A DNA stretch of 64,000 nucleotides from Pseudomonas sp. PDM05 (GCF_014851685.1 NZ_JACVAC010000002.1:516564-580563); one strand, 5' to 3'. Shown: positions 38,307 through 47,931, counted from the first letter of the stretch. Notes: generated from the sequence alone by a model not told the origin. A program made the numbers and translations.

Positions 38307-38882
38307 TTAAAGCTGGCGCCCGATAATCGGTTCGCCGATGCTCAGGAAGTTGCCGCCGGCAATGTGATGCAAGGTACGCAACGAATCCTGGCCGTCGAAG
38401 TGCCAGTGGCCGTCGCTGAACACCCGCGTATCGGCATACGCCGCAACCACTTCGCCAAGGAACAAATCGTAGGTGTCCTGGTTGTGCGGTTCAGGCAGCA
38501 GGCGGCATTCCAGCCAGGCGACACAACCTTCCAGCAACGGCGCCTCGGTATGTTCACCGCTGAACACCTGTAGGCCGTAGGTGGCGAATTTGTCTGTCTC
38601 GGTGCCAGTCGTGTTACCAACGGTCTGTACGAGATCGGCCTGGGCCACGCACGGTACTTGCAGCACGAAGGTGCCACTGGCCTCCAGCAACTGGCGGGTC
38701 CAGGTGGACTTATCCAGTACCACGGCGACTTTCGGCGGTTCGAAATCCAGCGGCATCGCCCAGGCGGCAGCCATGATGTTGCGCTGGCCGTTATGCGCCG
38801 CGCTGACCAGCACGGTCGGCCCGTGGTTGAGCAAGCGGTAGGCCTTGGACAGCGGAACGGGGCGACGGTGGGTCGGGCTCAT
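38307..38882 (-). CDS. Flavin reductase-like, FMN-binding protein
   Basis: The 191-residue product resembles the flavin-reductase-like domain family, which binds FMN on a split-barrel fold. Typical segments are GPTVLVSAAHNGQRNIMAAAW near residue 20, VAVVLDKSTWTRQLLEASG, and LFLGEVVAAYAD. It lies 3 bases from the convergent AraC gene end. The ATG at 38882 was chosen; the TTG at 38900 would add six residues. The partner oxygenase or substrate is not evident. Confidence 0.85.
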   Translation of the reverse strand: MSPTHRRPVPLSKAYRLLNHGPTVLVSAAHNGQRNIMAAAWAMPLDFEPPKVAVVLDKSTWTRQLLEASGTFVLQVPCVAQADLVQTVGNTTGTETDKFATYGLQVFSGEHTEAPLLEGCVAWLECRLLPEPHNQDTYDLFLGEVVAAYADTRVFSDGHWHFDGQDSLRTLHHIAGGNFLSIGEPIIGRQL

Positions 38883-38942
38883 GAAAGGTCGGCTCTTCAA
38901 ACGAGAAAAAACCTACGATACCTCAAGCATGAACCCGACGGG

Positions 38943-40259
38943 TCAGTTGGTCAGCTGGTTGGCGAACTGGCCTACCGCACTGACGACCTTCTGCGCGCCG
39001 TCCTGGATCTCGACGATCACCGTGCCCGCTTCAGCCGCCAGGGCCAGGCCTTGCTCGGCTTGCAGGCGACCGTCGGTCATCAGCGCCACCGCGTCGCGGG
39101 CCATGTCCTGGTTCTGACGGACCACCCCGACGATTTCCTCGGTGGCCTTGCTGGTGCGTGACGCCAATTGCCGCACTTCATCGGCCACCACCGCAAACCC
39201 ACGGCCTTGCTCACCGGCGCGCGCAGCTTCGATGGCCGCGTTGAGCGCCAGCAGGTTGGTCTGCTCGGCAATGCCACTGATGGTCTTGACGATACTGCCG
39301 ATCACTTGGGACTGGGCATTCAGCGCCTCGATGCCTTCGCCGGCCTGTTGCATGTGCGTGGCCAGGTCACGCATCACGTCCACTGCCTGGGTCACGACCC
39401 TGGTACCACGCTGTGCGCTTTCATCGGTATGCAGCGAGGTGCCATAGGCGATGTTGGCCGCGTCGGACACCGCTTGCTCACGGTTGACCTGATCGGTGAT
39501 CACCGTGGCGAACTTGACCACTTTGTACAAGCGATCGGTGGCGTCCATCACCGGGTTGTAGGTCGCCTCCAGCCACACCACGCGGCCATGGCTGTCGATC
39601 CGCTTGAAGCGCGCTGCCACAAACTCACCGTTGTTCAGGCGCTTCCAGAAGTTCTGGTACTCGGCACTGTTGTATTCCTCCGGTTCGCAGAACATGCGGT
39701 GATGCTTGCCCTTGATCTGCGCCAGGCTGTAACCCATGCCGCCCAGGAAGCGATCATTCGCGGTGAGCACATGGCCACTGAGGTCGAACTCGATCACCGC
39801 CGTGGAACGCACCAACGCGGCAATCAGGTTTTCATGCTCGCGCGACGCCTCGATGGTGCGCGTGAGGTCGCTGGAATAAATCGAAAAATGCTTGATGCGC
39901 CCGTCCGAACCGCGCACCGGTTGCACGATCGAGCGCAGCCAGGCTTCCTCGCCACTGCCGCGCATCAAGCGCACGGTGCCGGCGTAGTGTTCGCCACGCG
40001 TCAGGGCGTTGTTGAAGCGCTGCTGGAACTCGTCCCGGCGCACATGGGCCGGCACCAGCTCTTCAACAGGGCGCCCCAACAACTGCGTGCTCTGGTAACC
40101 CAACTCTTGCAGGAAGTTGCTATTGGCCCATTCAATACGGCCTTCGGCGTCCAGCGTCAGGCACAGCATCTCGCTTTCCAGGCTCTCCTTGACCTGCTCC
40201 AAGCTGGACAGTTCTTCGCGAAGAGCGGACAGCTCCTGCTTCAGGCGGGTGTTGAACAT
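38943..40259 (-). CDS. Soluble PAS-PAS methyl-accepting chemotaxis protein (BdlA-like)
   Basis: The 438 residues have an N-terminal coiled coil ([18 protein letters not shown]), two PAS domains (about 35-145 and 155-270; [17 protein letters not shown] and [15 protein letters not shown]), and a short MCP signalling domain with the conserved tip [20 protein letters not shown]. There is no membrane segment, so it is cytoplasmic. This architecture matches P. aeruginosa BdlA, a biofilm-dispersal chemoreceptor, and also resembles Aer-type energy sensors. The PAS ligand (haem or FAD) cannot be told from sequence. The ATG at 40259 is preferred over 40301. Confidence 0.88.
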   Translation of the reverse strand: MFNTRLKQELSALREELSSLEQVKESLESEMLCLTLDAEGRIEWANSNFLQELGYQSTQLLGRPVEELVPAHVRRDEFQQRFNNALTRGEHYAGTVRLMRGSGEEAWLRSIVQPVRGSDGRIKHFSIYSSDLTRTIEASREHENLIAALVRSTAVIEFDLSGHVLTANDRFLGGMGYSLAQIKGKHHRMFCEPEEYNSAEYQNFWKRLNNGEFVAARFKRIDSHGRVVWLEATYNPVMDATDRLYKVVKFATVITDQVNREQAVSDAANIAYGTSLHTDESAQRGTRVVTQAVDVMRDLATHMQQAGEGIEALNAQSQVIGSIVKTISGIAEQTNLLALNAAIEAARAGEQGRGFAVVADEVRQLASRTSKATEEIVGVVRQNQDMARDAVALMTDGRLQAEQGLALAAEAGTVIVEIQDGAQKVVSAVGQFANQLTN

Positions 40260-40364
40260 GGGGCACCGATGGTCAATGGGAGAGAAAGATCTGACCTGCA
40301 TCGGCCCTGCCGGCGTTTTCTTAATAGGCCTTTAGCCCCGGGCCCAACTATATTTTTGCTCCCC

Positions 40365-40697
40365 TCAGCCGCCATTGCTGCGGCACGCGCCCATCACTTG
40401 ATACTCAAGCGTCGTCAGCTTGCCGCTGGAGTCTTCATAGGTCATGCGCGACGGCACCGGGCGGCAGCCGCTGATCGGCGGCGTCACGCTGACCACCTTG
40501 GCAATATCCAGTGGCATGCCGTAGCGATACACCTGCACCTCGGGCGCGGGCTTGCCATTGCGCGCGGCGTAATCGGCCATGGCCTTTTCATTGCGCTCCA
40601 TCATCAAGGCAAAGGTCCGGTCGCCGCCGCCTTCGGCCAAAGCACCGAACGACAAGACTGCCGCCAATACACCCAGGCCAAGTTTATAAAAGTTCAT
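40365..40697 (-). CDS. DUF2790 exported small protein
   Basis: This 110-residue protein begins with a signal peptide (LGVLAAVLSFGALA) and has the DUF2790 core VYRYGMPLDIAKVV, MTYEDSSGKLTTLEYQVMG. These small periplasmic proteins are common and multi-copy in Pseudomonas, often next to metal-response genes, but their function is not established. The ATG at 40697 follows GAGGAACTTGTG. It is divergent from the OprD-type porin gene across 224 bases. Confidence 0.82.
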   Translation of the reverse strand: MNFYKLGLGVLAAVLSFGALAEGGGDRTFALMMERNEKAMADYAARNGKPAPEVQVYRYGMPLDIAKVVSVTPPISGCRPVPSRMTYEDSSGKLTTLEYQVMGACRSNGG

Positions 40698-40793
40698 CAC
40701 AAGTTCCTCGTTCAAAGTTGAGTGCCCAGAGTAACGAGCGAACCCTGACGCGACGTTCACCAGAACATTACTTATTTGTTAGGTAACCGTGAG

Positions 40794-40809
40794 ATTCCAA
40801 AATTGTAAT
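40794..40809 (+). promoter_or_regulatory. Candidate operator upstream of the OprD-type porin gene
   Basis: ATTCCAAAATTGTAAT is an imperfect dyad (12 of 16 positions symmetric) and shares 12 of 16 bases with the site at 42291. TTGTAAT-containing boxes are typical targets of CopR/CusR/CzcR-type regulators. The site is 113 bases upstream of the porin ATG, and a TTATCT (-10-like) lies at 40828-40833. Confidence 0.4.
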
Positions 40810-40921
40810 GTGCGTGCCACTTCGCTGTTATCTGTGATTTGCAACTATCAGCCCGGGCCAAATCAATAAGAACGCCCACCTCTATAAGAAGCTGATCACT
40901 GCCAATACCGAGGAGCGCAAC

Positions 40922-42241
40922 ATGCACAGTGCTTACTACACCCTTCCCTTTTCATTGATTGCGGCGCTGCCCCTGGCCGCCGTGGCCGTGGAAGACAAGC
41001 CCGAAGGTTTTATCGAAGGCAGCAGCGTGAACGTGCTGGCACGCAATTTCTACTTCAACCGCGATGACCGCAAGGGCCAGTCCAGCCCTACCGGCAATGG
41101 CTACTCCGAAGCCTGGGCGCAGGGGTTCATTGGCAAGTTCGAATCCGGCTTTACCCAGGGCACGCTCGGTTTTGGCCTGGACGCGTTTGCCATGTACGGC
41201 CTCAAGCTCGACTCGGGCACCGGCCGCAGCGGCGGCAAGGGCTCGTTTGGCGTGCTGCCGGTGGACAGCGGCAACCATCCAGAGTCCGACTACAGCAAAT
41301 TCGGCGGCGCCGCAAAATTGCGCGTGCTGGACACCGTGATCAAGGCCGGTGACGTGTTCCCGCTCACGCCGGTGGTGGCATACGGCGACTCGCGGCTGTT
41401 GCCGGAAAGCTTTCGTGGCGTGACCGCGCAAAACACCAGCCTGGAGGGCCTGAGCCTGCAAGGCGGACGTTTGAGCGGTATGAGCCAACCCACCGAGAGC
41501 GGCATGGACAAAGGCTTTGCGACGTTCTATGCGGGCAAGGTCGACTCACCGTGGATCGGCTATTTCGGCGGTGATTACCAACTCAACAAACACCTGAGCC
41601 TGAGCCTGTACAGCAGCCGCTTGAAGGACGCCTGGGACCAGTACTACTTCGGCAGCGCCGCCAACTACCCGCTGAACGATGAGGTTTCGCTGTTCGGCGA
41701 CTTCAACTATTACAAGGCGGTGGATGAGGGCAAGAAACGGCTGGGTGAGTTCGACAACACCATCTGGAGCGCCAGGCTCGGCGTGAAGATGGGCGCCCAC
41801 AGCGTGGCCGTGTCGCACCAGCGCAACAACGGTGATGACGACTTCGATTACCTGCGCCAGTCGGACTCGATCTTCCTCAACAACTCGATCCAATACAGCG
41901 ACTTCAACTCCCCCAAGGAGCGTTCGTGGATGGTGCGCTACGACCTGGACATGCAGCCGTTCGGCATTCCCGGCCTGTCGTTCATGACCCGCTACGGCAA
42001 AGGCACCGGCGCCGACTACAGCAACGCCAACACGGTGTACATGCGCCGCGATGCAGCAGGCGACCCGCTGACCGATCAGCGCCGCTGGGAGCGCGACATC
42101 GAAGCCAAATATGTGGTGCAAAGTGGCAACTTGAAAGACCTGTCGCTGCGCTTGCGCCAAGCCACGGTGCGTTCCAGTGCATTCGAGTCGGACCTGGAAG
42201 AAGTGCGCTTGATTGCCGAATACCCGCTGGCGATTCTCTGA
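40922..42241 (+). CDS. OprD-family outer-membrane porin
   Basis: The 439-residue protein has a short signal peptide (LIAALPLAAVAVE) and the OprD-family pattern: GFIEGSSVNVLARNFYFNRD at the start of the barrel, WAQGFIGKFESGFTQGTLGFG, and a terminal aromatic-poor strand EVRLIAEYPLAIL. OprD-type porins take up small molecules such as basic amino acids or carboxylates, and in P. aeruginosa OprD also admits carbapenems and is repressed by the metal regulator CzcR. The present gene lies directly upstream of a CzcRS-type system. The particular subfamily (OccD or OccK) and substrate are uncertain. Confidence 0.92.
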   Translation: MHSAYYTLPFSLIAALPLAAVAVEDKPEGFIEGSSVNVLARNFYFNRDDRKGQSSPTGNGYSEAWAQGFIGKFESGFTQGTLGFGLDAFAMYGLKLDSGTGRSGGKGSFGVLPVDSGNHPESDYSKFGGAAKLRVLDTVIKAGDVFPLTPVVAYGDSRLLPESFRGVTAQNTSLEGLSLQGGRLSGMSQPTESGMDKGFATFYAGKVDSPWIGYFGGDYQLNKHLSLSLYSSRLKDAWDQYYFGSAANYPLNDEVSLFGDFNYYKAVDEGKKRLGEFDNTIWSARLGVKMGAHSVAVSHQRNNGDDDFDYLRQSDSIFLNNSIQYSDFNSPKERSWMVRYDLDMQPFGIPGLSFMTRYGKGTGADYSNANTVYMRRDAAGDPLTDQRRWERDIEAKYVVQSGNLKDLSLRLRQATVRSSAFESDLEEVRLIAEYPLAIL

Positions 42242-42290
42242 ATCATTACATTCGTTCGCGCTTGACTAACATCTGTTCACAACTAGCCAG

Positions 42291-42306
42291 TTATCAAAAC
42301 TGTAAT
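42291..42306 (+). promoter_or_regulatory. Candidate operator upstream of the metal-response regulator
   Basis: TTATCAAAACTGTAAT shares 12 of 16 bases with the site before the porin gene, including the core CAAAAyTGTAAT in the same orientation. A TATAGA (-10-like) lies at 42338-42343 without a recognisable -35, as expected for an activator-dependent promoter. Confidence 0.4.
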
Positions 42307-42420
42307 ATTGGCCTCACCTTCTCGTTAAGTTGAACTTTATAGACTGGCTTCAACTTGCAACACCGAGCACATTCATCTCTGAAGCTTTTGTGTAGCTCCT
42401 TTGGAAAGAGATGGATTTTT

Positions 42421-42446
42421 AACGCCCCATTGGGGCGTTTTTTTTG
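42421..42446 (+). terminator. Intrinsic terminator between the porin gene and czcR
   Basis: AACGCCCC and GGGGCGTT form an 8-bp stem with a 3-base loop, followed by a run of T residues. It is 180 bases after the porin stop and 135 bases before czcR. It could end the porin transcript or a short RNA started near 42350. Confidence 0.88.
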
Positions 42447-42581
42447 CGTGCTCACTTAGTTGCGACAGAACGTCGCAGTTGACCCTGAAGTCACTTCACG
42501 GTTCAGAATTTTCCTACTCCCCCAACAACAGCCTCCATAAGGAAATGGACTCCCTTCTCTTTTCGAAAAAGGTAAATCCCC

Positions 42582-43256
42582 ATGCGTATCCTTGTGGTTG
42601 AGGACGAGCAAAAAACCGCCGCTTATTTGCAGCAAGGCCTGACTGAAAGTGGCTACGTGGTCGATTGCGCCGCCAACGGTATCGACGGCCTGCACCTGGC
42701 CCGGCAGCATGCCTATGAACTGGTGATTCTCGACGTCAACCTGCCAGGCAAGGATGGCTGGGAAGTACTCGAACAACTGCGCCGCGACGGCAGCCAGCGC
42801 GTGATGATGCTCACCGCCCGTGGGCGCCTGGATGACAAGATCAAGGGCCTGGACATGGGGGCCGATGATTACCTGGTCAAACCCTTCGAGTTTCCCGAAT
42901 TGCTCGCGCGGGTGCGTACGTTATTGCGACGCAGTGAACATATCCCACAGCCGGAAGTGTTCTGCGTGTCGGACCTGGAACTCGACCCGCGCCGCCATCG
43001 CGCCTATCGCGGCAACCGCAGGATCGACCTGACCACCAAAGAGTTCGCCCTGCTCCAGGTACTGATGCGCCAGACCGGCGAAGTGATGACCCGCACGCAG
43101 ATTATTTCCCTGGTGTGGGACATGAATTTCGACTGCGACACCAATGTGGTGGAAGTCTCCATCAGCCGCCTGCGCGCCAAGGTGGATGACCAGAGCGAGG
43201 TCAAGTTGATCCACACCATTCGTGGCGTCGGCTACGTGCTGGAAGCGCGCCCATGA
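42582..43256 (+). CDS. czcR: Heavy-metal response regulator (CzcR/IrlR/CopR family)
   Basis: A 224-residue OmpR-type response regulator. The receiver domain has the acidic pocket VVEDEQ and the phosphoacceptor Asp51 in ILDVNLPGKDGW, and the DNA-binding winged helix ends with SVSRLRAK-type residues (SISRLRAKVDDQ) and TIRGVGYVLE. It overlaps the sensor kinase gene by 4 bases. The neighbouring efflux pump has zinc/cobalt/cadmium-type motifs, so CzcR is the best label, though CopR or IrlR is possible on sequence alone. Confidence 0.88.
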   Translation: MRILVVEDEQKTAAYLQQGLTESGYVVDCAANGIDGLHLARQHAYELVILDVNLPGKDGWEVLEQLRRDGSQRVMMLTARGRLDDKIKGLDMGADDYLVKPFEFPELLARVRTLLRRSEHIPQPEVFCVSDLELDPRRHRAYRGNRRIDLTTKEFALLQVLMRQTGEVMTRTQIISLVWDMNFDCDTNVVEVSISRLRAKVDDQSEVKLIHTIRGVGYVLEARP

Positions 43257-44653
43257 AGACCGGCAGCCTGTCGATGCGCCTCGGCCTGACGGTCAGCCTG
43301 ATGGGTGCCGGCCTGGTGCTGCTGCTGGCCAGCCTGGCTTACCTGGCCCTGACCCATGAGCTGGAAAAACTAGCGCGCAAGGGTCTGGAAAGCAAGATGG
43401 AACAGATCCAGCACAGCCTCGCCCAGGGCCTGGACGCTCGCGACATCCGCGCGCGCCCGCACTCGCTGTTGGACTTGGTCGTCGGCCACGATAACTTCTA
43501 CCTGAGCATCGTCGGCACCGCGCCCGACGAGCGTGTGCTGCTCAGCGTCGGTGCCAAGCCCCAGGTGCCGCTGCTCACCGACTACCCGCACCGGGAAACC
43601 CTCGGCTACCTCAACTGGGAAGACAGCGACGGCAACCAGGTGCTCAGCGCATCCAGCCTGATGCGCCTGGCCAGTGGCGAACGCGTGCGCGTGCTGCTGT
43701 CCCTGGACCGCATGGACGACCAGGCCCTGCTCAGCGCCTACCTGCGCGCCACGGTGGTGGCATTGCCCTTGCTGTTGCTATTGATCGGCATGGGCGCCTG
43801 GTGGCTGGTGCAGCGCGGGTTGGCACCGTTGAAGCAGTTCAGCCACGTCGCCGCCCAAGTCACCACCCAGGACCTGACCCATCGCCTGGCCCTGGACAAC
43901 CTGCCCCAGGAACTGCGCGAGCTGGCCCAGGGCTTCAACGTGATGCTCGACCGCCTGGACGCGGGCGTGCAGCAACTGTCGCAATTCTCCGACGACCTGG
44001 CCCACGAACTGCGCGCGCCCCTGACCAACCTGATGGGCAAAGCCCAGGTCACACTGTCACGCCAACGGCCGTCGGAGGAATACAAGGCCGCGCTGGAATC
44101 CGGCACCGAGGAGCTGGAGCGTTTGTCACGCATCGTGTCCGACATGCTGTTCCTGGCCCAGGTCAGCCACCCGGCGGCGCGTGCCTCGTTTGTGCCGGTG
44201 TCGTTGACCGATGAAGCCCGTCGGGTCATGGAATTGTTTGCCCTGAGCGCCGAAGACAAACAGCTCAACCTGACCCTCAGCGGCGATGCCCAGGTACAGG
44301 GTGATCGCCTGATGATCCAGCGCGCCCTCTCCAACCTGCTGTCCAACGCGATCCGCCACAGCCCACGCGGTGGGCACATTGCCCTGCTGGTGGAAACGTA
44401 TGCGCAACAGGTGTCCGTGTCCGTCAGCAACCCCGGTGCGGGCATTGACGCCCGGCATTTGCCGCACCTGTTCGAGCGTTTCTACCGCGCCGACAACAGC
44501 CGCGCCCGCACCGAAGGCGGCACCGGCCTGGGGTTGGCCATCGTGCGCTCGATCATGACCCTGCACCAGGGCCAGGCCGAAGTACGCAGCCCACCGGGTG
44601 GCATCACCTCGTTCCGCCTGATATTCCCCCTCCCCTGCGACCAGCCTAAGTAG
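43253..44653 (+). CDS. czcS: Heavy-metal sensor histidine kinase (CzcS/IrlS/CusS family)
   Basis: The 466 residues have an N-terminal membrane segment (LTVSLMGAGLVLLLASLAYLA), a periplasmic sensor region to about residue 160, a second membrane segment (TVVALPLLLLLIGMGAWWLV), a HAMP domain, the phosphoacceptor histidine in DLAHELRAPLTN, the N box NLLSNAIRHSPRGG, and NPGAGIDARHLPHLFERFYR. This N-x-G form of the G1 box is usual in this kinase subfamily. The TAG stop codon lies inside a REP-like element that fills the gap to czcA. Confidence 0.9.
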   Translation: MKTGSLSMRLGLTVSLMGAGLVLLLASLAYLALTHELEKLARKGLESKMEQIQHSLAQGLDARDIRARPHSLLDLVVGHDNFYLSIVGTAPDERVLLSVGAKPQVPLLTDYPHRETLGYLNWEDSDGNQVLSASSLMRLASGERVRVLLSLDRMDDQALLSAYLRATVVALPLLLLLIGMGAWWLVQRGLAPLKQFSHVAAQVTTQDLTHRLALDNLPQELRELAQGFNVMLDRLDAGVQQLSQFSDDLAHELRAPLTNLMGKAQVTLSRQRPSEEYKAALESGTEELERLSRIVSDMLFLAQVSHPAARASFVPVSLTDEARRVMELFALSAEDKQLNLTLSGDAQVQGDRLMIQRALSNLLSNAIRHSPRGGHIALLVETYAQQVSVSVSNPGAGIDARHLPHLFERFYRADNSRARTEGGTGLGLAIVRSIMTLHQGQAEVRSPPGGITSFRLIFPLPCDQPK

Positions 44654-44780
44654 TGAGCGGGCTTGCCCCGCGCCGGGCGGCGAAGCCGCCCCAATAAGAC
44701 CGCCGCGATGTTTCAGGGAGACCGAGGTGCCTGGAGTTGGGGCGGCCTCGCCGCCCGGCGCGGGGCAAGCCCGCTCACTA
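44651..44780. repeat. REP-like inverted pair between czcS and czcA
   Basis: TAGTGAGCGGGCTTGCCCCG at 44651 is repeated in inverted form up to CCGCTCACTA at 44780, with further pairing of the GCCGGGCGGC and GCCGCCCGGC segments. The element is 130 bases long, includes the czcS stop codon and ends 4 bases before the czcA stop. It differs from the GTGGGAGC-type REPINs at 1451 and 57507. It likely acts as a bidirectional transcript end. Confidence 0.88.
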
Positions 44781-44784
44781 CACG

Positions 44785-47700
44785 TCAGTCTTGTTCTTTG
44801 TGGTGTGCCCATTGGTACAACGCCGGCAGCACCAGCAAGGTCAGCAACGTCGAGGAAATAATCCCGCCGATCACCACGGTCGCCAGCGGCCGTTGCACTT
44901 CGGCGCCGGTGCCAGTGGCAAGCGCCATGGGGATAAACCCGAGGGACGCCACCAGCGCCGTCATCAACACCGGGCGCAAACGGGTCAACGCACCTTCGTT
45001 GATCGCCACCGACAGCGAGCGCCCTTCCTCGCGCAGGTTGCGGATGAACGCAATCATCACCAGCCCGTTGAGCACCGCCACCCCGGACAACGCGATAAAG
45101 CCCACCCCCGCCGAGATCGACAGCGGAATATCCCGCAGCCATAGCGCCATGATCCCACCCGTCAGCGCGAACGGAATCCCGGTAAACACCAGCAGCCCGT
45201 CCTTGAGGTTGTTGAACATCATGAACAACAGCCCGAACACCAACAGCAGCGCCACCGGCACCACGATACGCAAGCGTTCGGAGGCTTCCTTCAACTGCTC
45301 GAACTGGCCGCCCCAGGTGGTCCAGTAACCCGCCGGCACCTTGACCTTGGCATAGATTGCCGCTTCGGCCGCGGCCACGAACGAGCCAATGTCACGCCCG
45401 CGTACGTTGGCGCTGACGATCACCAGGCGCTTGCCGTTTTCGCGACTGATCTGGTTGGGGCCGAGCACCAGATCCAGGCTGGCCACCTGGGACAAGGCGA
45501 TAAAGCCCAACTGGCCGGATGCGTTTGCGGGCACCGGGATCAACAGTCGCGACAAGCCGTCAATATCAGTGCGCAGCGCGTCGGACAAACGTACGACCAT
45601 GGCGAAACGCCGGTCGCCTTCGTACAAGGTTCCGGCCTGGCGTCCTCCGACGGCCACAGCGATGGTGTCCTGGACATCACCGACATTCAGGCCAAAACGT
45701 GCGGCCTTGTCGCGGTCGATATTGATGGTCAGCACCGGCAGGCCAGAGGTCTGTTCCACCTTCACTTCCGAAGCGCCATCAAGGCCCTTGAGCGTATCGG
45801 CGATGGCGTCGGCGGTCTGGTTGAGCACCGTCATATCATCCCCAAACACCTTCACCGCCACATCACTGCGCACTCCGGAAATCAGCTCGTTGAAGCGCAG
45901 CTGGATCGGTTGCGAAAGTTCGTACGCGCTGCCCGGCACAATCGCACTGGCGCGCTGGATGTCGGCAATCAGGGTTTCACGGGATTTGCTCGGGTCTGGC
46001 CATTGGTCCTTCGGCTTGAGCATCACGTAACTGTCGGAAATATTCGGCGGCATCGGGTCGGAAGCAATTTCCGCGGTGCCGGTGCGGGCAAACACCCGCT
46101 CGATTTCCGGCACCTGGGCCATCAAGGTGGTTTCCAGTTGCTGCTGCATGTGCACCGATTGCGTCAGGCTGGTGCCGGGCACGCGCAAGGCCTGCTGGGC
46201 AAAATCACCTTCGCTGAGGCTGGGGATAAATTCGCTGCCCATGCGGCTGGCCAGCACCCCGGAGCCGAGGATGCTCAGCAGCGCCAGGCCGAATACCAGC
46301 GGCCGCCGCGCCATCACCCCCTCCAACACCGGCGCATAGGCCCGACGTGCAGTGCGCATCACCAGGTTTTCTTCTTCCTTGACCTTGCCGGTGACAAACA
46401 GCGCAATGGCCGCCGGCACGAACGTCACCGACAGGATCATCGCGCCAAGCAAGGCGATCACCACGGTGAAGGCCATGGGATGGAACATTTTCCCAGCCAC
46501 GCCGGTGAGGGCGAAGATCGGCAGGTACACCACCATGATGATCAGTTGCCCGAAAATCAGCGCCCGCCGTGCTTCCCTGGCGGCGGCGAACACTTCGTGC
46601 AGGCGCTCGCTGCGGGTCAACAAGCGGCCGTGACGCTGCTGCGCATGGGCCAGGCGACGGATCGCGTTCTCGACGATCACCACCGCGCCGTCGACGATGA
46701 TGCCGAAGTCCAGCGCACCGAGGCTCATCAGGTTGGCGCTGACTTTGTTGGTGAACATGCCGGTAAAGGTGAACAGCATCGCCAGCGGGATCACCATCGC
46801 GGTGATCAGCGCCGCACGGATATTGCCGAGAAACAGGAACAACACCGCGACCACCAGCAGCGCGCCTTCGAAGAGGTTTTTCTTGACGGTGGCAATGGCT
46901 TTTTCGACCAGGTTGGTGCGGTCATACACCGTGACCGCCACCACGCCTTCGGGCAGTGATCGGTTGATCTGTGCGAGTTTTTCCGCCACGGCCTGGGACA
47001 CGCTGCGGCTGTTTTCACCAATCAACATGAACACCGTGCCCAACACCACTTCACGGCCATTTTCGGTGGCGGCGCCGGTACGCATCTCACGGCCGATGTC
47101 GACCTCAGCGACGTTTCGCACACGAATCGGCGTACCGTCCGACGTGGTGATGACGATGTTGGCAATGTCGTCGATCGACGCCACCTGCCCCGGTGCGCGG
47201 ATAAGCAGTTGCTCGCCGCTGCGCTCGATGTAACCGGCGCCGACGTTGGCGTTGTTGCGCTCAAGCGCAGTGACCAGGTCGTTCAAGGTCAAGCTGTAGG
47301 CGGCCAGGCGCTTGGGGTCGGGGGCGATCTGGTATTCCTTGGCAAAGCCGCCGATGGTGTTGATCTCGGCCACGCCCGGCACGTTGCGCAGTTGTGGCTT
47401 GATGATCCAGTCCTGGATCACGCGCAAGTCGGTTGGCGTGTAGGGCGTGCCGTCGTCCTTGAGTGCGCCGTCCTTGGCCTCCACGGTCCATAGGAAAATT
47501 TCCCCAAGGCCTGTGGAAATCGGCCCCATTGCAGTCTCGATGCCAACCGGCAATTGTTCTCGGGCGACTTGCAGGCGCTCGTTGACCAGTTGGCGGGCGA
47601 AGAACAAGTCGGTGCCGTCCTTGAAAATCACCGTTACCTGGGACAACCCGGAGCGCGACAGTGAACGGGTCTGCTGCAACCCCGGCAGGCCGGCCATGGC

Positions 47701-47913
47701 GGTTTCGATGGGAAAGGTAACGCGCTGTTCGGTCTCCAGCGGCGAGAAACCCGCCGCCGCCGAATTGATCTGCACCTGCACGTTGGTGATGTCAGGCACT
47801 GCGTCGATGGGTAGCTTCTGATAGCTGGCGATACCGACACCGGCCATCAACAGCACCGCCAACAGCACGATGATGCGCTGCTCGATGGCGAATTGGATAA
47901 GGCGCTCAAACAT
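44785..47913 (-). CDS. czcA: Heavy-metal RND efflux pump, inner-membrane transporter (CzcA family)
   Basis: The 1042-residue proton-driven pump has 12 membrane helices and two large periplasmic loops. The N-terminus (RIIVLLAVLLMAGVGIASYQKLPIDAVPDITNVQVQ, conserved start only) and the fourth helix are diagnostic. The motif LDFGIIVDGAVVIVENA at about residues 400-416 matches the DFGxxVDGA-VEN signature of Zn/Co/Cd-type pumps, not the form seen in copper/silver CusA. It is the last gene of the czcCBA operon on the minus strand. The exact metal spectrum is inferred from that motif. Confidence 0.93.
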   Translation of the reverse strand: MFERLIQFAIEQRIIVLLAVLLMAGVGIASYQKLPIDAVPDITNVQVQINSAAAGFSPLETEQRVTFPIETAMAGLPGLQQTRSLSRSGLSQVTVIFKDGTDLFFARQLVNERLQVAREQLPVGIETAMGPISTGLGEIFLWTVEAKDGALKDDGTPYTPTDLRVIQDWIIKPQLRNVPGVAEINTIGGFAKEYQIAPDPKRLAAYSLTLNDLVTALERNNANVGAGYIERSGEQLLIRAPGQVASIDDIANIVITTSDGTPIRVRNVAEVDIGREMRTGAATENGREVVLGTVFMLIGENSRSVSQAVAEKLAQINRSLPEGVVAVTVYDRTNLVEKAIATVKKNLFEGALLVVAVLFLFLGNIRAALITAMVIPLAMLFTFTGMFTNKVSANLMSLGALDFGIIVDGAVVIVENAIRRLAHAQQRHGRLLTRSERLHEVFAAAREARRALIFGQLIIMVVYLPIFALTGVAGKMFHPMAFTVVIALLGAMILSVTFVPAAIALFVTGKVKEEENLVMRTARRAYAPVLEGVMARRPLVFGLALLSILGSGVLASRMGSEFIPSLSEGDFAQQALRVPGTSLTQSVHMQQQLETTLMAQVPEIERVFARTGTAEIASDPMPPNISDSYVMLKPKDQWPDPSKSRETLIADIQRASAIVPGSAYELSQPIQLRFNELISGVRSDVAVKVFGDDMTVLNQTADAIADTLKGLDGASEVKVEQTSGLPVLTINIDRDKAARFGLNVGDVQDTIAVAVGGRQAGTLYEGDRRFAMVVRLSDALRTDIDGLSRLLIPVPANASGQLGFIALSQVASLDLVLGPNQISRENGKRLVIVSANVRGRDIGSFVAAAEAAIYAKVKVPAGYWTTWGGQFEQLKEASERLRIVVPVALLLVFGLLFMMFNNLKDGLLVFTGIPFALTGGIMALWLRDIPLSISAGVGFIALSGVAVLNGLVMIAFIRNLREEGRSLSVAINEGALTRLRPVLMTALVASLGFIPMALATGTGAEVQRPLATVVIGGIISSTLLTLLVLPALYQWAHHKEQD

Positions 47914-47931
47914 GGGGAATCACTCGCAGGA

